Assembly: GCA_963854835.1 (NCBI GenBank)
Contig: OY978528.1
Span: 7,906,242-7,970,241, forward strand
Source: Megamerina dolium
Lineage: Eukaryota; Arthropoda; Insecta; Diptera; Megamerinidae
DNA: 64,000 bases
Direction of reading: 5' to 3'
Shown here: positions 11,561 through 24,249 of the stretch, one piece after another
Position numbering within the stretch: position 1 is the first letter of the stretch
Layout of the letters: each line of letters begins with the position of its first letter
The notes under the pieces: generated by a model
Databases searched by the model: none
Seen by the model: the letters and a program-made list of their open reading frames with translations, nothing else
What the model was told of the DNA's origin: nothing
Translations under genes and position numbers: made by a program

Positions 11561-13127
11561 GTAAACATCTCTTATCAATCCGCTTTTCTCATCCCCCACA
11601 TCCATTTTTATCCTTCTGAAATATATTATTACTGTTGCTACTGTTTCCTCTTAGAGTTTTGTACGAACTTCCTAATACGGGAAGTATTAGGTGAATTGAA
11701 ACTTTTCACTTTCCACTAGATAGCGCTGCAAACACATGATAAAGCTCTTTTCTAGAATGCACACAGCTCAAAAAAGCTACCTGTTAAATTTTTAAGGCAT
11801 TTTATTTATTACTTGAAAAATTTTTTTTAAACGGAATAAGAAAAATTCGTGTGCTCATTCAACGCTGCTTTTTTTATTGGAAAATGTACGGTATGAATCC
11901 AAGTATCCAATTCGAAAGCAAACCTCTATCCGTGGGTGCTGAATTTAAAAGTGACCGTACAAGCATCAAAGATGTTGCTCTATCTCTCTCTCTCTCTCCC
12001 TCTCTCTCCCTCTCTCTCTCTCTGAACATCCAATCGGGATATATTTCAGACCAAGTCAAACCCATAATCCTTTAGTAAAATCAAAAAAATCTCTAAATGC
12101 AAATAATCTTTTAATACCAGATTACAGTATGAAGTATACAAATATTTGTATACCAGTCAAGAAATATTTTCAACAATTAATAATAAAAAGCAATTTCACA
12201 GATAGCACATAATCATCATCATACGAGTATGCACACATTTACATATACCCATACACATACGAGTATGACATTTCAACAGAAATTACACGTTAATTTTTCA
12301 TTTGAAATTTTTTAATCACTTACAATGATGAAAGCACAAATGTTTAAAATTATTTGTATTGTATTTGTACGCCTACTACTACATACGAGTACTCATTTGT
12401 GGGTTGATGTAACGACTATGCGTGTAGGTGATTTTATTTAATTAATCATTTCAAGCTCACACATGTCATTGTTGAAAAAAAAAAACGGATGACAAAAGCA
12501 TTTTCAACTAGATTATTTGAACATGTGTGTGTGTGTGAGTGTGCGCCTGGAAAACTGGGTACGAATGAGAAATGTGAAAATTTTAACTACGTTTTAAAAA
12601 TATCCAATGTAAATTATATTCGAAAGAATGAGCTTTAGTTTTTGTATTGCAAATGAATAATTATCACACTTATGCATGTTAATCGATTGTTGCAAAGTAA
12701 TTTACATATACAGGGTGACATTGAAAAAACCGATCTTATTTTTTTCGTAATTTTTCATCATTATAGCATAAAGCTATTAGCTCGTTTTTAGTATACATAA
12801 AATACAATACAATTCATTTTAGCAGTCTGCGTTTGTTCTAAAATCTACTTAAATTTCGAATCCTCTACTGCTCGAGCTTACTGACGATCAGTGAATAGAT
12901 AGTGTGCTTAGCGCTTCTGTGCATAAAATCATGCATTCGGTTCTCGCCACAAAATTTCCAACTTTGGGAATCGATTAATAACTACAATCAAGTTTCTGTA
13001 AATTCTATTCAAACCTAGCCGGACACAACAATGCTCAAAGAGAAATTCGACGAAGGTATCATGAAACCTAAAGTACCAACTATTTTTTTTTTTTATTTTA
13101 CATCTTCATGGATTCTATATTTCTTTT
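11561..13127. other. Stretch without genes, TC and GT microsatellites
   Basis: A TC-rich run at about 11,981-12,022 creates the Ser/Leu-rich open frame there, so I do not call a gene. A short GT run is at 12,524-12,540. The motif CAGGGTGACATTG near 12,711 could be the end of an old transposon, but I found no partner end. Confidence 0.4.
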
Positions 13128-13131
13128 ATAT

Positions 13132-13570
13132 TGTTACGTTTTTATTTTGTGAGCATTTAATTCTATTTGAATTAACCTTGTTCAATTACTGGATTCTGTT
13201 AATAATAATTGCAACACTTATTTTGTACAACTATATACAGCAACAATTTATTTAGTCAACTCTATTCGCAATCAACTATTTATAATAACTCTTTTAATGT
13301 ACTTGCAACTTTTGCCTCTGATACTGTATCGATATTTGCGCAATCACGTTCGGGATTTAATTGAATTGTCATTTGTCAACACTGGCTGTATTTATACTCT
13401 GTGGCAACACTCTAGAATCTTGCTTTATCATAGTCGAGATTCATCTCTTTCTTTCTCGTTGTCTTGTTCTGGTTATCACCTATTTCTTTTTGTTGACATT
13501 CGTTTCGATGCTGCCAATATTCGTGTCATTCACAATAGTGATGAGTAACCAAGCATCGATACTAGTTACA
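13132..13570. mobile_element. Solo LTR of a gypsy-type retrotransposon
   Basis: A 439-bp segment begins TGTTACG and ends AGTTACA, the TG...CA ends of a long terminal repeat. It is bracketed by the 4-bp duplication ATAT (13128-13131 and 13571-13574). No second LTR, primer-binding site or internal gag/pol sequence is adjacent, so this is best read as a solo LTR left by recombination between the two LTRs. A 4-bp ATAT target duplication is characteristic of the 17.6/297 branch of gypsy elements; assigning this copy to that branch is inference. Confidence 0.6.
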
Positions 13571-13574
13571 ATAT

Positions 13575-15469
13575 GATAAAAAAAAAAACAATTAAGTACT
13601 ATAGTTTTTCATTACCCTGTTCACATGAATATATAATACATATAATCTCTACCTCAACCTCAAATATTTTGCACCCTTTTGCTCTCTCTCACACTAACTC
13701 CATTCTCCATTCTCATCTCGCTATATTTTTAGTCTGTCATTGACATTATCTATTTGGAAGATTGTAAAAGAAGAATTCTTATTTCTATTGTAAACAGTAA
13801 AAGTGCTGATAAATTACTTCCTCATTAGTCAACATAAAATGCAAAAATGCCACAAACTCATATGTGGTTCATACCAATAAAATAATATCCTTATTATACT
13901 TTTCCTTGCCATTACACTACTGCACACTACACACAGATACAAAATTACATATAATGGCATAGATTTATTTTTTCTTGATTACATGCCAATTTTTCACAAC
14001 TAAACAATGACAATCGCGCCATAATATCATATTCAAGCATTTATTCATATGCAAATTTTTCTCATTTCTTCTATTACATACAAAAGTCGTCATATATCCT
14101 TTCGACTACTTATATGTACTATATACCATTGCTTCCACATCGTCTTTCAACCATTTTGCAACTAATGTATTTCAATTTTTAACACATTCAATATCATTGT
14201 TGTTGTTGTTTGACAATACCAACTCACACTTCCGTACTAACTAACATTATTGTCATATGCATTTCAACTTTCATGTGTGTGTGTGTGTGTATGTTCAATA
14301 TATTCATGTGTATAAGTACTATAAATATCCTGTAATATCCTTTTCACATTTGACTACATCATATTCACTCATTCATTGTTATTGTCCATTTATAAATGTT
14401 TTGTCATTAAAATGATAAATCGTATGTGTACGCAAATACTTTCATATTGGCAAGGATGCAATGTACATTCGTATATACACTATACGAATGTACATTGCAT
14501 TTTATATCTACATAAAGTAAATAACTATAAGGTTTTGAACATTATTGTTTGTCTTCTACTTGTGGTATTTTAATTATTTTAATGCATACGTACATACATT
14601 TAGGTTGAGTTCCTTGAAAGGTAATAATTTTTCAACGACAAATATCAATCATAAGTTTGTTGAAATCATTTGAAGTAGAATTATTAATATTAACTCGGTG
14701 CTAAAATATGTTGGCAATAAAAATTTCTCAATGCCAAATGACAAAATGTTTAGATATTTAATATTCGAAAGAAAAAAACAAATATTCATTAATAAATTCA
14801 TAAATTTGTTTCTAAAAAAAAAATCGTATAAAACGAATTTCAATGCTGAATGGATCAAGGTGCATTCGTTCCACACCTAAAGAAAAATTATTTCAGTTGA
14901 ATCACTCATTACAATTCTCAAAACCCTTTCTATGGAGCCATATATGGCCGATATATAACCCATTTTCATTAAATTTTTTCCTCCATCTTTTTTTTTCAAC
15001 ATACTGAATCCCTATCTTAAGAGACGTTGCCTTCAAAATCCACTTAGAACATCTTCAAATTGACAAATATCCCCTTAGCTATACCTAAATCACCCCTGGA
15101 GCAGAGAGAAGTACTAGTACATCCAGCTCATAGTAATATTTTCTCACATTTCTTGCAACATTTCTTCCAAACAAATTTACCCCCTGGCAGCAATGGAAAC
15201 GAAATTTATGAAGACGTCAATTTTGGAATGGATCCTAACTAGAGCGTAGCAGCGATTCTAGGTATTTTAATGAATGTTTGAACTTTAATCGTTGTTTATG
15301 GTTAGGGATGAAATATGTACAACCTGATCGAGTGAATGCAACTGCGCATCCAGCAATCGGAAAGACGAATTCACCTATTTATCTTTTCTGCTGGACGAAA
15401 CCTTAAGTATGAACAAAAAACAAGATTGTGTCTTCCAACAAACATTCTATTGTATTCAATCAATCTATC
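13575..15469. other. AT-rich stretch with a perfect hairpin
   Basis: No supportable gene; open frames here are AT-rich and unlike any family I know. Holds a GT run (14,274-14,291) and the inverted repeat listed at 14,456-14,500. Confidence 0.45.
14456..14500. repeat. Perfect 20-bp inverted repeat
   Basis: Arms ATGCAATGTACATTCGTATA (14456-14475) and its exact complement (14481-14500) are separated by TACAC. The transcript would form a 20-bp stem. It is shorter than a usual animal miRNA precursor. Confidence 0.85.
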
Positions 15470-16140
15470 AAAAGAGAGCATGAGGTTGAAGCAAGGACAA
15501 AATCCTTGTTCATCAAGTTGACCACGCGAAACCAGACTGAAGTCTGTTAGAGGATATGAGCCCTACGGCTGGTGCCTCTGAGAGCCAACCACAAGTGTTA
15601 CGGACACTGCGACCATACGATGTTTCATCCTCTTCCGAACCCATGTCTACACCCCGTGTCAGAGAATAATCCCATTTTGTGGAGGTGGTACTTTAACTAG
15701 TCATGTCCTGACAGTTAGCCGATTACTAGGCGTGGATTTGTTCTACTAAGGCTAATTCTGTCAAAAACAGTAACAAAGCAGATGAGGATTTTCACTTGGC
15801 GGAGACCTGTTGAATTTGTCCATTGTTTTTGGTATTTGTCGTGGTAATGTTTTTCTATCATAGTTTTGGCTGATGTCCAGATTATACTGCAGAAAGACAC
15901 TGGGTCTGTCAGTGGAGAAAACAAGCCAGCGCTCGCTAATTCGTCCACCACTTCATTGCCCTCAGTTCTGTTGTGCCCCGATACCCAACATAATGTGACC
16001 TTATTTTGTATAGAAAGTTTTTGTAGTATAAGGAAGCATTTGGTGACTATTTTGGAAGAGAACTCCCAAAAGGAGAGCGATTTGATGGCAGCTTGGCTGT
16101 CTGAGTAGTCTGGAAGTAGAAGTCACCCTTCTGATTGTCA
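15470..16140 (-). mobile_element. LINE 3' part (family A) with RNase H remnant
   Basis: On the minus strand, about 16,110-15,715 encodes an RNase H-like segment with the diagnostic WVSGHNRTEGNEVVDELA block (the Trp-His and Asn-Glu...Asp signature of LINE RNase H). Positions 15,470-15,700 match the 3' region of the copy at 10,420-10,960, in opposite orientation. About 200 bp present in that copy, covering the Cys-rich CECPA segment, is missing here between GAGGATGAAACAT and CGTATGGTCGCAG. Several stops make it non-functional. Confidence 0.65.
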
Positions 16141-16190
16141 AAGGAAGCACAGCTTAAAACAGAAGAGCGGCAGATATTCTGAGTTCTCAT

Positions 16191-16496
16191 ATTAAGACCG
16201 TGCACCCCCACGGCTATGAATCTATCGGCATATGCATATGTTTCATCTTAGATTTGGGGCATTTTTTAGAGAGTTTGCATCTCTCCGTCAGAGTACCATT
16301 AAGACCGTGCACCCCCACGGCCATGCATATGATGTTTCACCTTAGATTTAGGTCATTTTTTAGAGAGTTTACATCTCTCCGCCAGACTACCATTAAGACC
16401 GTGCACCCCCACGGCCATGCATCTATCGGCATTTGCTGTTTCACCTTAGATTTGGGGCATTTTTTAGAGAGTTTACATCTCTCCGCCCGACTACTA
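16191..16496. repeat. Three-unit minisatellite, about 94-107 bp units
   Basis: Units start at 16191, 16298 and 16392, each opening with ATTAAGACCGTGCACCCCCA and ending with a TTAGAGAGTTT..ATCTCTCC block. The array abuts the LINE fragment and is much richer in G+C than the surroundings. It may be internal sequence of that LINE or of another element. Confidence 0.8.
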
Positions 16497-19400
16497 TTTG
16501 CCAGCACTCAAGCATAGACGACTCTATGCAAGAACCTGTTTCTAGCCGCCCCCAACGGAGAGGGTGTAGTCGCACTACCGTAATGCACACAGTTACGGCA
16601 CGTACACTAATGTGTTACATGTAAATCCCCCTATGTACCTATCGTCTGACGGTCATTTATTGTGTTAGACGAGCCCTTTTTCCAACCAATGCCATCACGT
16701 AGAGAACAACAATACACTCACTGCAATGATATCATCAGTAAAATCATCAGTAAATTTCTTCACTTCTGTCAAAAAGCAAATCTTTCAACTTCAGAGCTGT
16801 GGGTACTACTTTAGCTGTGTAATACCTGACCTAGCAGGTACTAGTCAATTACAGACCTTAAAATCGTATTTTTTGGCTAAAACCAAAAACTCAATAATTA
16901 TATATGACAAATTGGTTTATAAAATAAAATGAATAAATATTACAAAAATTCTACATCCAATATTTGTCTTACTTCGCTTTTACCATTAGGGGTTGGTTAT
17001 ATTTCTCGCCGCCTATTGGTCACTTGTCGCCCTGAGGAAGTATATTGCATATGCGCTCGAACATATTTAGGTCAAACAAATAAATCTTATTGCTTTGGAC
17101 ATTTCCCATTTGCAAATATTTTTTCTTTCTTCCTGCTTATGTATCGACCTATAATACATAAGCCTCATATATAGATATTCTTTTGAGATTTTAATCCTTT
17201 TAATTAATTGAAATTCCTTTGGAAAAAAAATAACATTACTTCCCAAAGAAAGCAACATTTATTTTAGCTTGTCATTTATTATTTTTTTCCGTCTGAATTT
17301 TCTCTATTGCCATGTTGACCATCATATTGCAAAAAAGATTTATGGAGTGTGAAATAAATATTTTGTTTTGGGATAAAATTCAGGATATTCAAAGCATATA
17401 GGATATTCATTCACAGAGTTCAGCTTCAAGTAGCTAAGTAGTAAATAGTATATAGTAATGGAAAAAGTATAGCAGGAAGTTTATATTCATTAATTATTAT
17501 TGTCAGTTAGTACAATTAATATCATACATATGTGACAATGTGATGGTATGAGTATTTACATGCATGAGTATGAGTATAAATCAGCTCACAAGCTTTAGTG
17601 GTCATAGAAGTTATGGTTTTGGCGCTAATGATACTAATAGTAATGCTAGTGGTCATGGCATTGATAGTGATGGTTAGAGTTTGAGTGCCACCCTCAATGT
17701 TGCAAAAATTTGTTACAAAAACAATATTTTTCTTTGTGATTACTATGCATAATGCTCTCATCTCGAAAGGATATTGATTATGATCAGTATAGAATGATTG
17801 TTTTATTTCTTTCGTTTATTATCTACAATGATTAATTACTATATGGAAATTTATTGCTTTTAATTGCATACATTTATAATGGGTGTTCCACTTAATGAAG
17901 GAAATTTATCGCCAAATGTTGAACTTACACTTCCCTGAAACTTCTGTTATTAGTGGTGTTTTGTGATGGTCCTAATATTGTTCAGATCTATATTTTTAAT
18001 TGTAGGTCCAACAAATTTGAAGTCATACCGTCGTAGAGCTAACAATAATTGTATTTATGCTTTCATTATTATCGAAAAAATACGAAACTTTGACACGACT
18101 AGAGCAAAATGCATGACTGATTAACACTTCTACATGATACTTTAGACACTTTTGGGTTTTAATTTCCCCCGGTTTTGATTATTCACATATCCATCGACCG
18201 ATTAGTGACCGTAATTGTTAAAGAAATTTTTATTCTAAAAATTGTTGTTCAATAACTGTTAGCGCAGCACCAAATCGGCATATGTTTTACGCATTCCATA
18301 AATTTGAGTCGTCCGCCAGACTTTCACTTTCTTAAAGTACCTTCTTACAATTTACAAAATACAACATATTCGAAGGCAGTCTGTCTAATTAAGCAAATGT
18401 CACTTTTGTTTACATTTATATATGACAGTTCTCAAATACCAGGGTTGCATTTTTGAACTTTTAACAAATGAATATATTTTTTAATAAAAAATCAAACATA
18501 TAATATATTTACTTAGTATTAGATATGTGAAAAAAATTCGATTGAAAAGAAATAAATTGTTTAAAATTTCCTAGAAAGTCTGAATTAAAAAAATTTTAAT
18601 TTTTAATTAATTTTTTTTTTTTTGTGCTAACTACGATACTTGAAGTACTACCTGTTATACCCTGTGTGCATAGAAAAAAAACTTTTTGTATTTGCATTGT
18701 AGCATTAATTTATTCTCTTCCTTCCAGACGGAACAGGATATCCTTTTGTTCATTTCAATCTTTAAATCTGTTCATAATTTTTACTTACAAAATGTAAAAT
18801 TGTTGAAACTTCTTTTGTATATTGTATATTTTTCAGTGAATGCCATATTTCAAGTGTAATTTTTTTTTTTTTTGTACACTTGTTGAAGGCGTCTTAAATA
18901 CTCAATTCAGTCATATGCCAAATATGATCATACAATAGCTGTAGTAACAGTAGTGCCTATTTTCCTTTAAATTCAACAAAAGCATTAAAAGATTTTTTTT
19001 TTTTTGAATTTCCATTATTTACTTCAAATTCTATTGCGAAGGGTGAAAAAATTTCCGTTCTACTGGACGCTTACAATCATCCATAGAATAGAACATTGTA
19101 ACACTTAACCACCATACCAAAACACATGCTTACACATATAATATGTATAAATATATACTATACACCATTCGGCAGGCATTCAAACTCTTCACTGATACTT
19201 GAAGAAGTTTATGCTATTGTCAAACCAAATCGATGAAGTAGAGAGAGAGAGATATAGAGAGTAGAAAGTAAGTAGAGGATTGCAAGTGTCCTTTATATTT
19301 TCACATAATTTTTTCCATCCGATTTTATTTTATTTACTCACAATTTCAAGAGTCCATTTTCAATGATATCCAAATCCATTACACCATTCTTTTTGTTGTT

Positions 19401-21004
19401 ATTGTGGTTGTTTATTGAAAGTAACTAACCATTGTCCATCGGGTGCTCAATCTTCTTTTATGTACAATTGATTCTCAATTACTCTTCAATGAATGTGATT
19501 TTGAAATATCTTTGATTTTGTTTCTTTTTATACTTCAGCTTTTGTATCTTCTTTCAGATTTCAATAACTGTATTACCCTTTAGTTGAATGGTATACTATC
19601 GAAGGAAAAGGAGTATTGCATATGCAATTTTCTGTGTTTTTATCCGATATTCCCACTAAAGTTAATTACTTCTCTTTCAACAAGTTGATGTTATATGTAT
19701 TTAGTAAAAGTACAGAGCGACTGATCCAAGTAACTTGGCACAAATATTAACTATCATAAATAAAATCTGATTTTTTACTAACTCCTTTTTATAACCCGCA
19801 ACCTTATTTGTTAATTAATTTCATTTCAAATTATCCATACTCTTGATTCTTATTTCATTTATTTTCAGTCTAAATATATATATATATATATTTTTTTTTT
19901 TGCAATTATTTGAATGTCCTTATACTGTAAATTGTTATACACAAAAATATATTTATTTTGCATTATCCTTTTTCTGCTTGAACCAACAATGGGACAACAA
20001 CAAAGCAATTACCCTTTAACTTCAACAACTACAATAACAATACAATAATGAACATGGGAATGCGAATAAAAAAAAATGATAATGATTTCAAGCAACAACA
20101 ACAAAAAATCAGCTGAATTGCAACAAACACAGTACTTACAAACCTACAACTCATACACAGTGCCATCAATCCGGCTCCATCTTTTCATTAGTGACCACCA
20201 TAATGACCTCTGGTATATTTACGAGAGTCGCAAATACTCTTGTAGTACAAATAGTCATATAGTCATAGTATTTATTTTATTATTGTTGTGCCATTTACAT
20301 TGTATTCTTCATTTGTTGAAAACGATCAAATGAGAAAGAGCACAATTTAAGGACTATTTATGAAAATAAAAGCGCGAGAATGAGTAAAAGCGAGCGGCTG
20401 ATAATTGTTTATACTATACTTTTTACAATGTCAATATTTGTAAACAGTCCTTGTAAACATGTTTATATACATATGTTTATATGAAATACCAGGATGGACA
20501 TTTGAGTTTAAATATACATATGTATTCAAATAAATTGTATTAGAGTAAACCTTAATATATCATATCGTGCTATGAAATGGGAACTACAAAAATTCCCAAC
20601 AAGTTGCTAAATTTTGCACAACAGAATCACCACCTTCTATCCATAGTGCTATATAAACAAATCCTTCTGACAGGAACCTCTGGTTAGTAAACAGCACTTC
20701 AGGCAAGCATATTGATATTCCACCGAGTCATACCTGATATTATATAAATTGAACAGCAATTTCACAAAAATTTCCAGGACTCTTGTTGCAAATGTGTTCT
20801 AAATTTGCTGAGTCTGATTTTGTTAGGCAAAACCTCAGCATTAAATCTCTTTGTTTAGCAACTTATAATTTAATAACACTTGTATGTACACTATAGGCTC
20901 CAGCTACTCATCCATAAATAATATTGTGCATATAGTGAAAGATAGTAAAAATCTGTAGTCCATTTATTAAATTGCTATAAGAATTTGTAATCGAAACTAA
21001 TTAG
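16497..21004. other. Long stretch without recognisable genes
   Basis: A G+C-richer tail (to about 16,700) probably belongs to the preceding repeat. Positions 17,880-18,440 are moderately complex and may be an old transposon. The rest is AT-rich with a TA run (19,868-19,889). Open frames such as 20,076-20,333 lack family features. Confidence 0.45.
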
Positions 21005-21265
21005 GTTCATTTCACTAAGAAAACGTTTTACCAAAGACCTGTCACTAACTAGTGAATAGGACTGAAATGAAAGGATCGTTTGTTTTCACACTTCACTGCA
21101 CCTTCACTTGGGATGAATCATGACGAGACAAGTGACGTTCATTTCACTAAGAAAACGTTTTACCCAAGTACCGAAAGCACTGTCACTAACTAGTGAATAG
21201 GACTGAAGTGAAAGGATCGTTTGTTTTCACATTTCACAGCATCTTCACTTAGGGATGAATCATCG
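21005..21265. repeat. Two-copy tandem duplication, about 132-bp unit
   Basis: Unit 1 starts at 21005 and unit 2 at 21137, both opening GTTCATTTCACTAAGAAAAC. Each also carries GTCACTAACTAGTGAATAGG and GGATCGTTTGTTTTCAC. The copies differ by small indels. ACTAGT and TTCACTT-type half-sites recur within each unit. Unknown function. Confidence 0.8.
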
Positions 21266-22431
21266 TTTTGGCGAATGAGATTTTCATCAATATTTTGAAA
21301 CGATTAAAGAAATATGTTTCATTATTATAAAGTGATGTACATTTGAGATGAAACAAAAATGAAATGATTATTACACTTAGAATTTTAGATTCAACTCCCA
21401 AGATGAAATATAAATGATCATTTAGGAATACCCAGAATTATTATTATGCGATTAATAGTTTAATCAAAGAATCTAATAAAAAACAAAAATCTGATGGAGC
21501 CATTATTCATTTAATGATCTATCAAAAAATGTTTCTCTTTTAATTATTTCCCCATATTTGCCCAAAATTTATTCATTATAATTCATCAAAACAAGTGAAA
21601 TATTTTCGATTTTTTTTTATGATGTCCAGCAAAATGTTTCAGCTCAATAGTAAGCCAATCACCAGAGTTTTCCATTTCGAATTTCTTAAAATTAGAATAT
21701 ATGTATATTGGACTGATAGGTGATCATCCCTCGTAACTGTTAATGCCAAGATATCTGTAAGCATTTGATAATCTCTGGGATCAGGGATTTTCTGGGATCT
21801 TCTGAAAAGTGGGAGCTTTTAAACAGCTCTCATATAAATGTAATTTTCTTTTTCTCATCTCTTGATTCTAATCAAATCAAAAATACTTTTTACAAAGATT
21901 AAATATGTACATAACCCAAGAATCTTGTTCATAAAATTAATTTCGATTTCGCGTTTAGAATTCACTGCACGTTCAACTATGCAACTAAACAACTCTGATT
22001 AAGTTTTCCTTTCGATCTTTAGGTTGTGGCTTCAAATGATTAAAAAACATAAACTTTTCCTAAATTGTTAATATTCAATAGTAGAAGAAAAGAAAACTTT
22101 TTCAAAAAATTTAAACTATTCACAACAATAAAGAGATTGATTGCTAAAATGAAAATTGCAAAATGGATGTAAATTTCACTGAGAATACCAATTGAAATGA
22201 AAATTCAATAAAAAAGAAACACTCATTTATCTGATTTCGTGAGTTAACTTTGTAATAATTTACTATAAATGCAATCATTGATAGAAATGAACAAATAAAC
22301 TGCATTTACCAGAGAGGTACATACTATACATTGTCAGACAGACAGTGAAATCAACAACTGCAGTTACTATGTATTACAATGTAAACAAATCAAAGATATG
22401 CAAAAATGCTTAAAGGATATTAATGTATATA
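21266..22431. other. AT-rich stretch
   Basis: No gene, RNA or transposon end recognised. Confidence 0.4.
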
Positions 22432-22773
22432 CGAAGGCGGTCCCAGAACTACCCGACCTGACATATAGATGGCGGCAATAGTTCGGCACCTTATTCGCCA
22501 GATAAAGCTCCTGCGGATTATTTTCTATTTCCAATTTTGAAAAAATGGCTTGGTGGTAGAAGATTTGCAAACAATGAAGAGGTGGAGTCCTCGGTAGATC
22601 TATTTTTTAGTGAGCTTGACAGTTTATACTACAAAACAGGGTATCGAAGCTATCTACTATCGCTAGGAAAAGTGTATAGAGCTAAAAGGAGATTATGTTG
22701 AGAAATGAAGAAAAATTTTCCCAAATTTGTTGTATTTTCTTTGTTAGGTCGGGTAGTTCTGGGACTGCCTTCG
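22432..22773 (+). mobile_element. Internally deleted mariner
   Basis: A 342-bp element with terminal inverted repeats (CGAAGGCGGTCCCAGAACTA left; its complement with small differences at the right end) and TA on both sides (22430-22431, 22774-22775). Between the ends it keeps only the C-terminal transposase codons (APADYFLF, KKWLGGRRFANNEEVESSV), with the third catalytic Asp. It belongs to the same family as the near-complete copy at 27,105-28,340 and is a MITE-like deletion derivative. Confidence 0.85.
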
Positions 22774-22775
22774 TA

Positions 22776-24031
22776 CATATTATTGCAATCCCTCACATAT
22801 ACCATTGTCTCTCACCATTGCAATCACATTCAATTAAATATGATAAACGGAAGGAAGTTGCATACGCAAATATTGATGATGCAATACGATGCATCAAAGA
22901 TGGACTCGCACTTAATGCAAACAAATAATGTGGAAATTCAAGAAATATCTTATGAAATCAAATTGCATGCAATGTGATAGATGATGAGTTGAAGCCATAC
23001 ATAGAAGATTATTTGAAGAAGGGAAAAAAAATTTAAAAATTGCACAAATTTTAATTGAAAGATGATGCTTAGGCCAATATTCAAATGCATTTTAGCTTTT
23101 ATGCATCTCATCATTCGGCAGATGTGACTATGGCAATTATATAGATATGTATTTTAGACGATGATGATGATGATATGCAATAATTTGTACCCAACCTTTT
23201 CTGTGTTACATGTAACCTTAGACTTTGAAAATTTCTTTGAAGCCAATGCATTTGATGCAATTGACCAAAGAAGACATAGAAGGGTTTGTTTGTCGACATT
23301 GTTCATAGTATCCACATGGTCAATGTGAATATGAAGGAGAATTGCATTGATTCAGTGTGAAAAATGGTGCATGTATAATATAAATGTGTATGAGTTGTAT
23401 GTGCACATGTGTTAAGTCAATAGCTAATGTATTTCAAAATTGATTTATGTATTTTCTTCAGCTACTCTACACACATATACACCAAAAGGTTGTCAGGTGA
23501 TACTTGTCTCTATATGTATGTATTTAGACGTTGTATGATATCATTTTGCAATAGCATTTACTATGTGTTAGCAGTGTTAATTACAAATTTCGATTGTTTA
23601 CTATTAACATATACATACATGCATTCATGCATTCATAACTACAATGGAAAGATGGTAAGAAACTAGAGAGAGGGCAAACAAGCAATAATATGAATTGACT
23701 TAGCAGTTTAATTATGGTATAATATTACATGGAATGATGGTTTAATTGAACGAAATGATTTACACCCTAGGCCAAAAGATTGTGCATACATCTTAGCTTC
23801 GTAATATGGCAATGAAAAACTCCATTAATTTCACACACATCTTCCTTTGTTTTTAATAGGGACTTGAAATTTCAAGGCTATTGCCAAATTCAATGTACTA
23901 AAATGATGAAATTGTTGATATCAATGTAACAGTGAAGGATTATCCAAGACAGCGAGGCTTATTGTTTGTCGGCGTAAGGTGATTCATCTTGCTCTCGTTC
24001 TCTGTTAAAAACATTCGACGAATTATGTTGG
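22776..24031. other. Stretch without recognisable genes
   Basis: Open frames at 22,695-22,977 begin inside the mariner and run out of it, so they are not called. A GAT-type run is near 23,160-23,175. Nothing else recognised. Confidence 0.4.
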
Positions 24032-24039
24032 AAATTATT

Positions 24040-24241
24040 CAAAAAAAAAAAAATATGTGGTACTTATAAGCCCCGAAGGAATCTTTGGCCGAGCTTCTCT
24101 TCCTTTACTGTTGTGCATGTTAAATTTTGGACAGTATTAGGAGGGACCTACTTATTTTAGCCGGTTCCGAACGTCAGAACTCTTGCGACATCACTTTTTC
24201 TAACCTTTGTCACAGAGTTCTTTCAGAAGCTCTTCCATGGC
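24040..24241 (-). mobile_element. SINE copy 5, 5'-truncated, minus strand
   Basis: On the + strand it reads as a poly-A/ATATGTGG end, then the complement of the SINE tail and 3' body up to CATGGCAA. It lacks the head. An 8-bp direct repeat, AAATTATT (24032-24039 and 24242-24249), flanks it. Confidence 0.75.
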
Positions 24242-24249
24242 AAATTATT

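Noticed and set aside
11851..12075. Small ORFs on both strands
   Set aside because: Both are driven by the TC microsatellite (Ser/Leu or Arg/Glu runs) with no family features.
12711..13080. Possible transposon starting at CAGGGTGACATTG
   Set aside because: No matching opposite end or coding remnant was found.
17880..18440. Possible old transposon
   Set aside because: Composition differs from the flanks, but I found neither inverted ends nor a protein signature.
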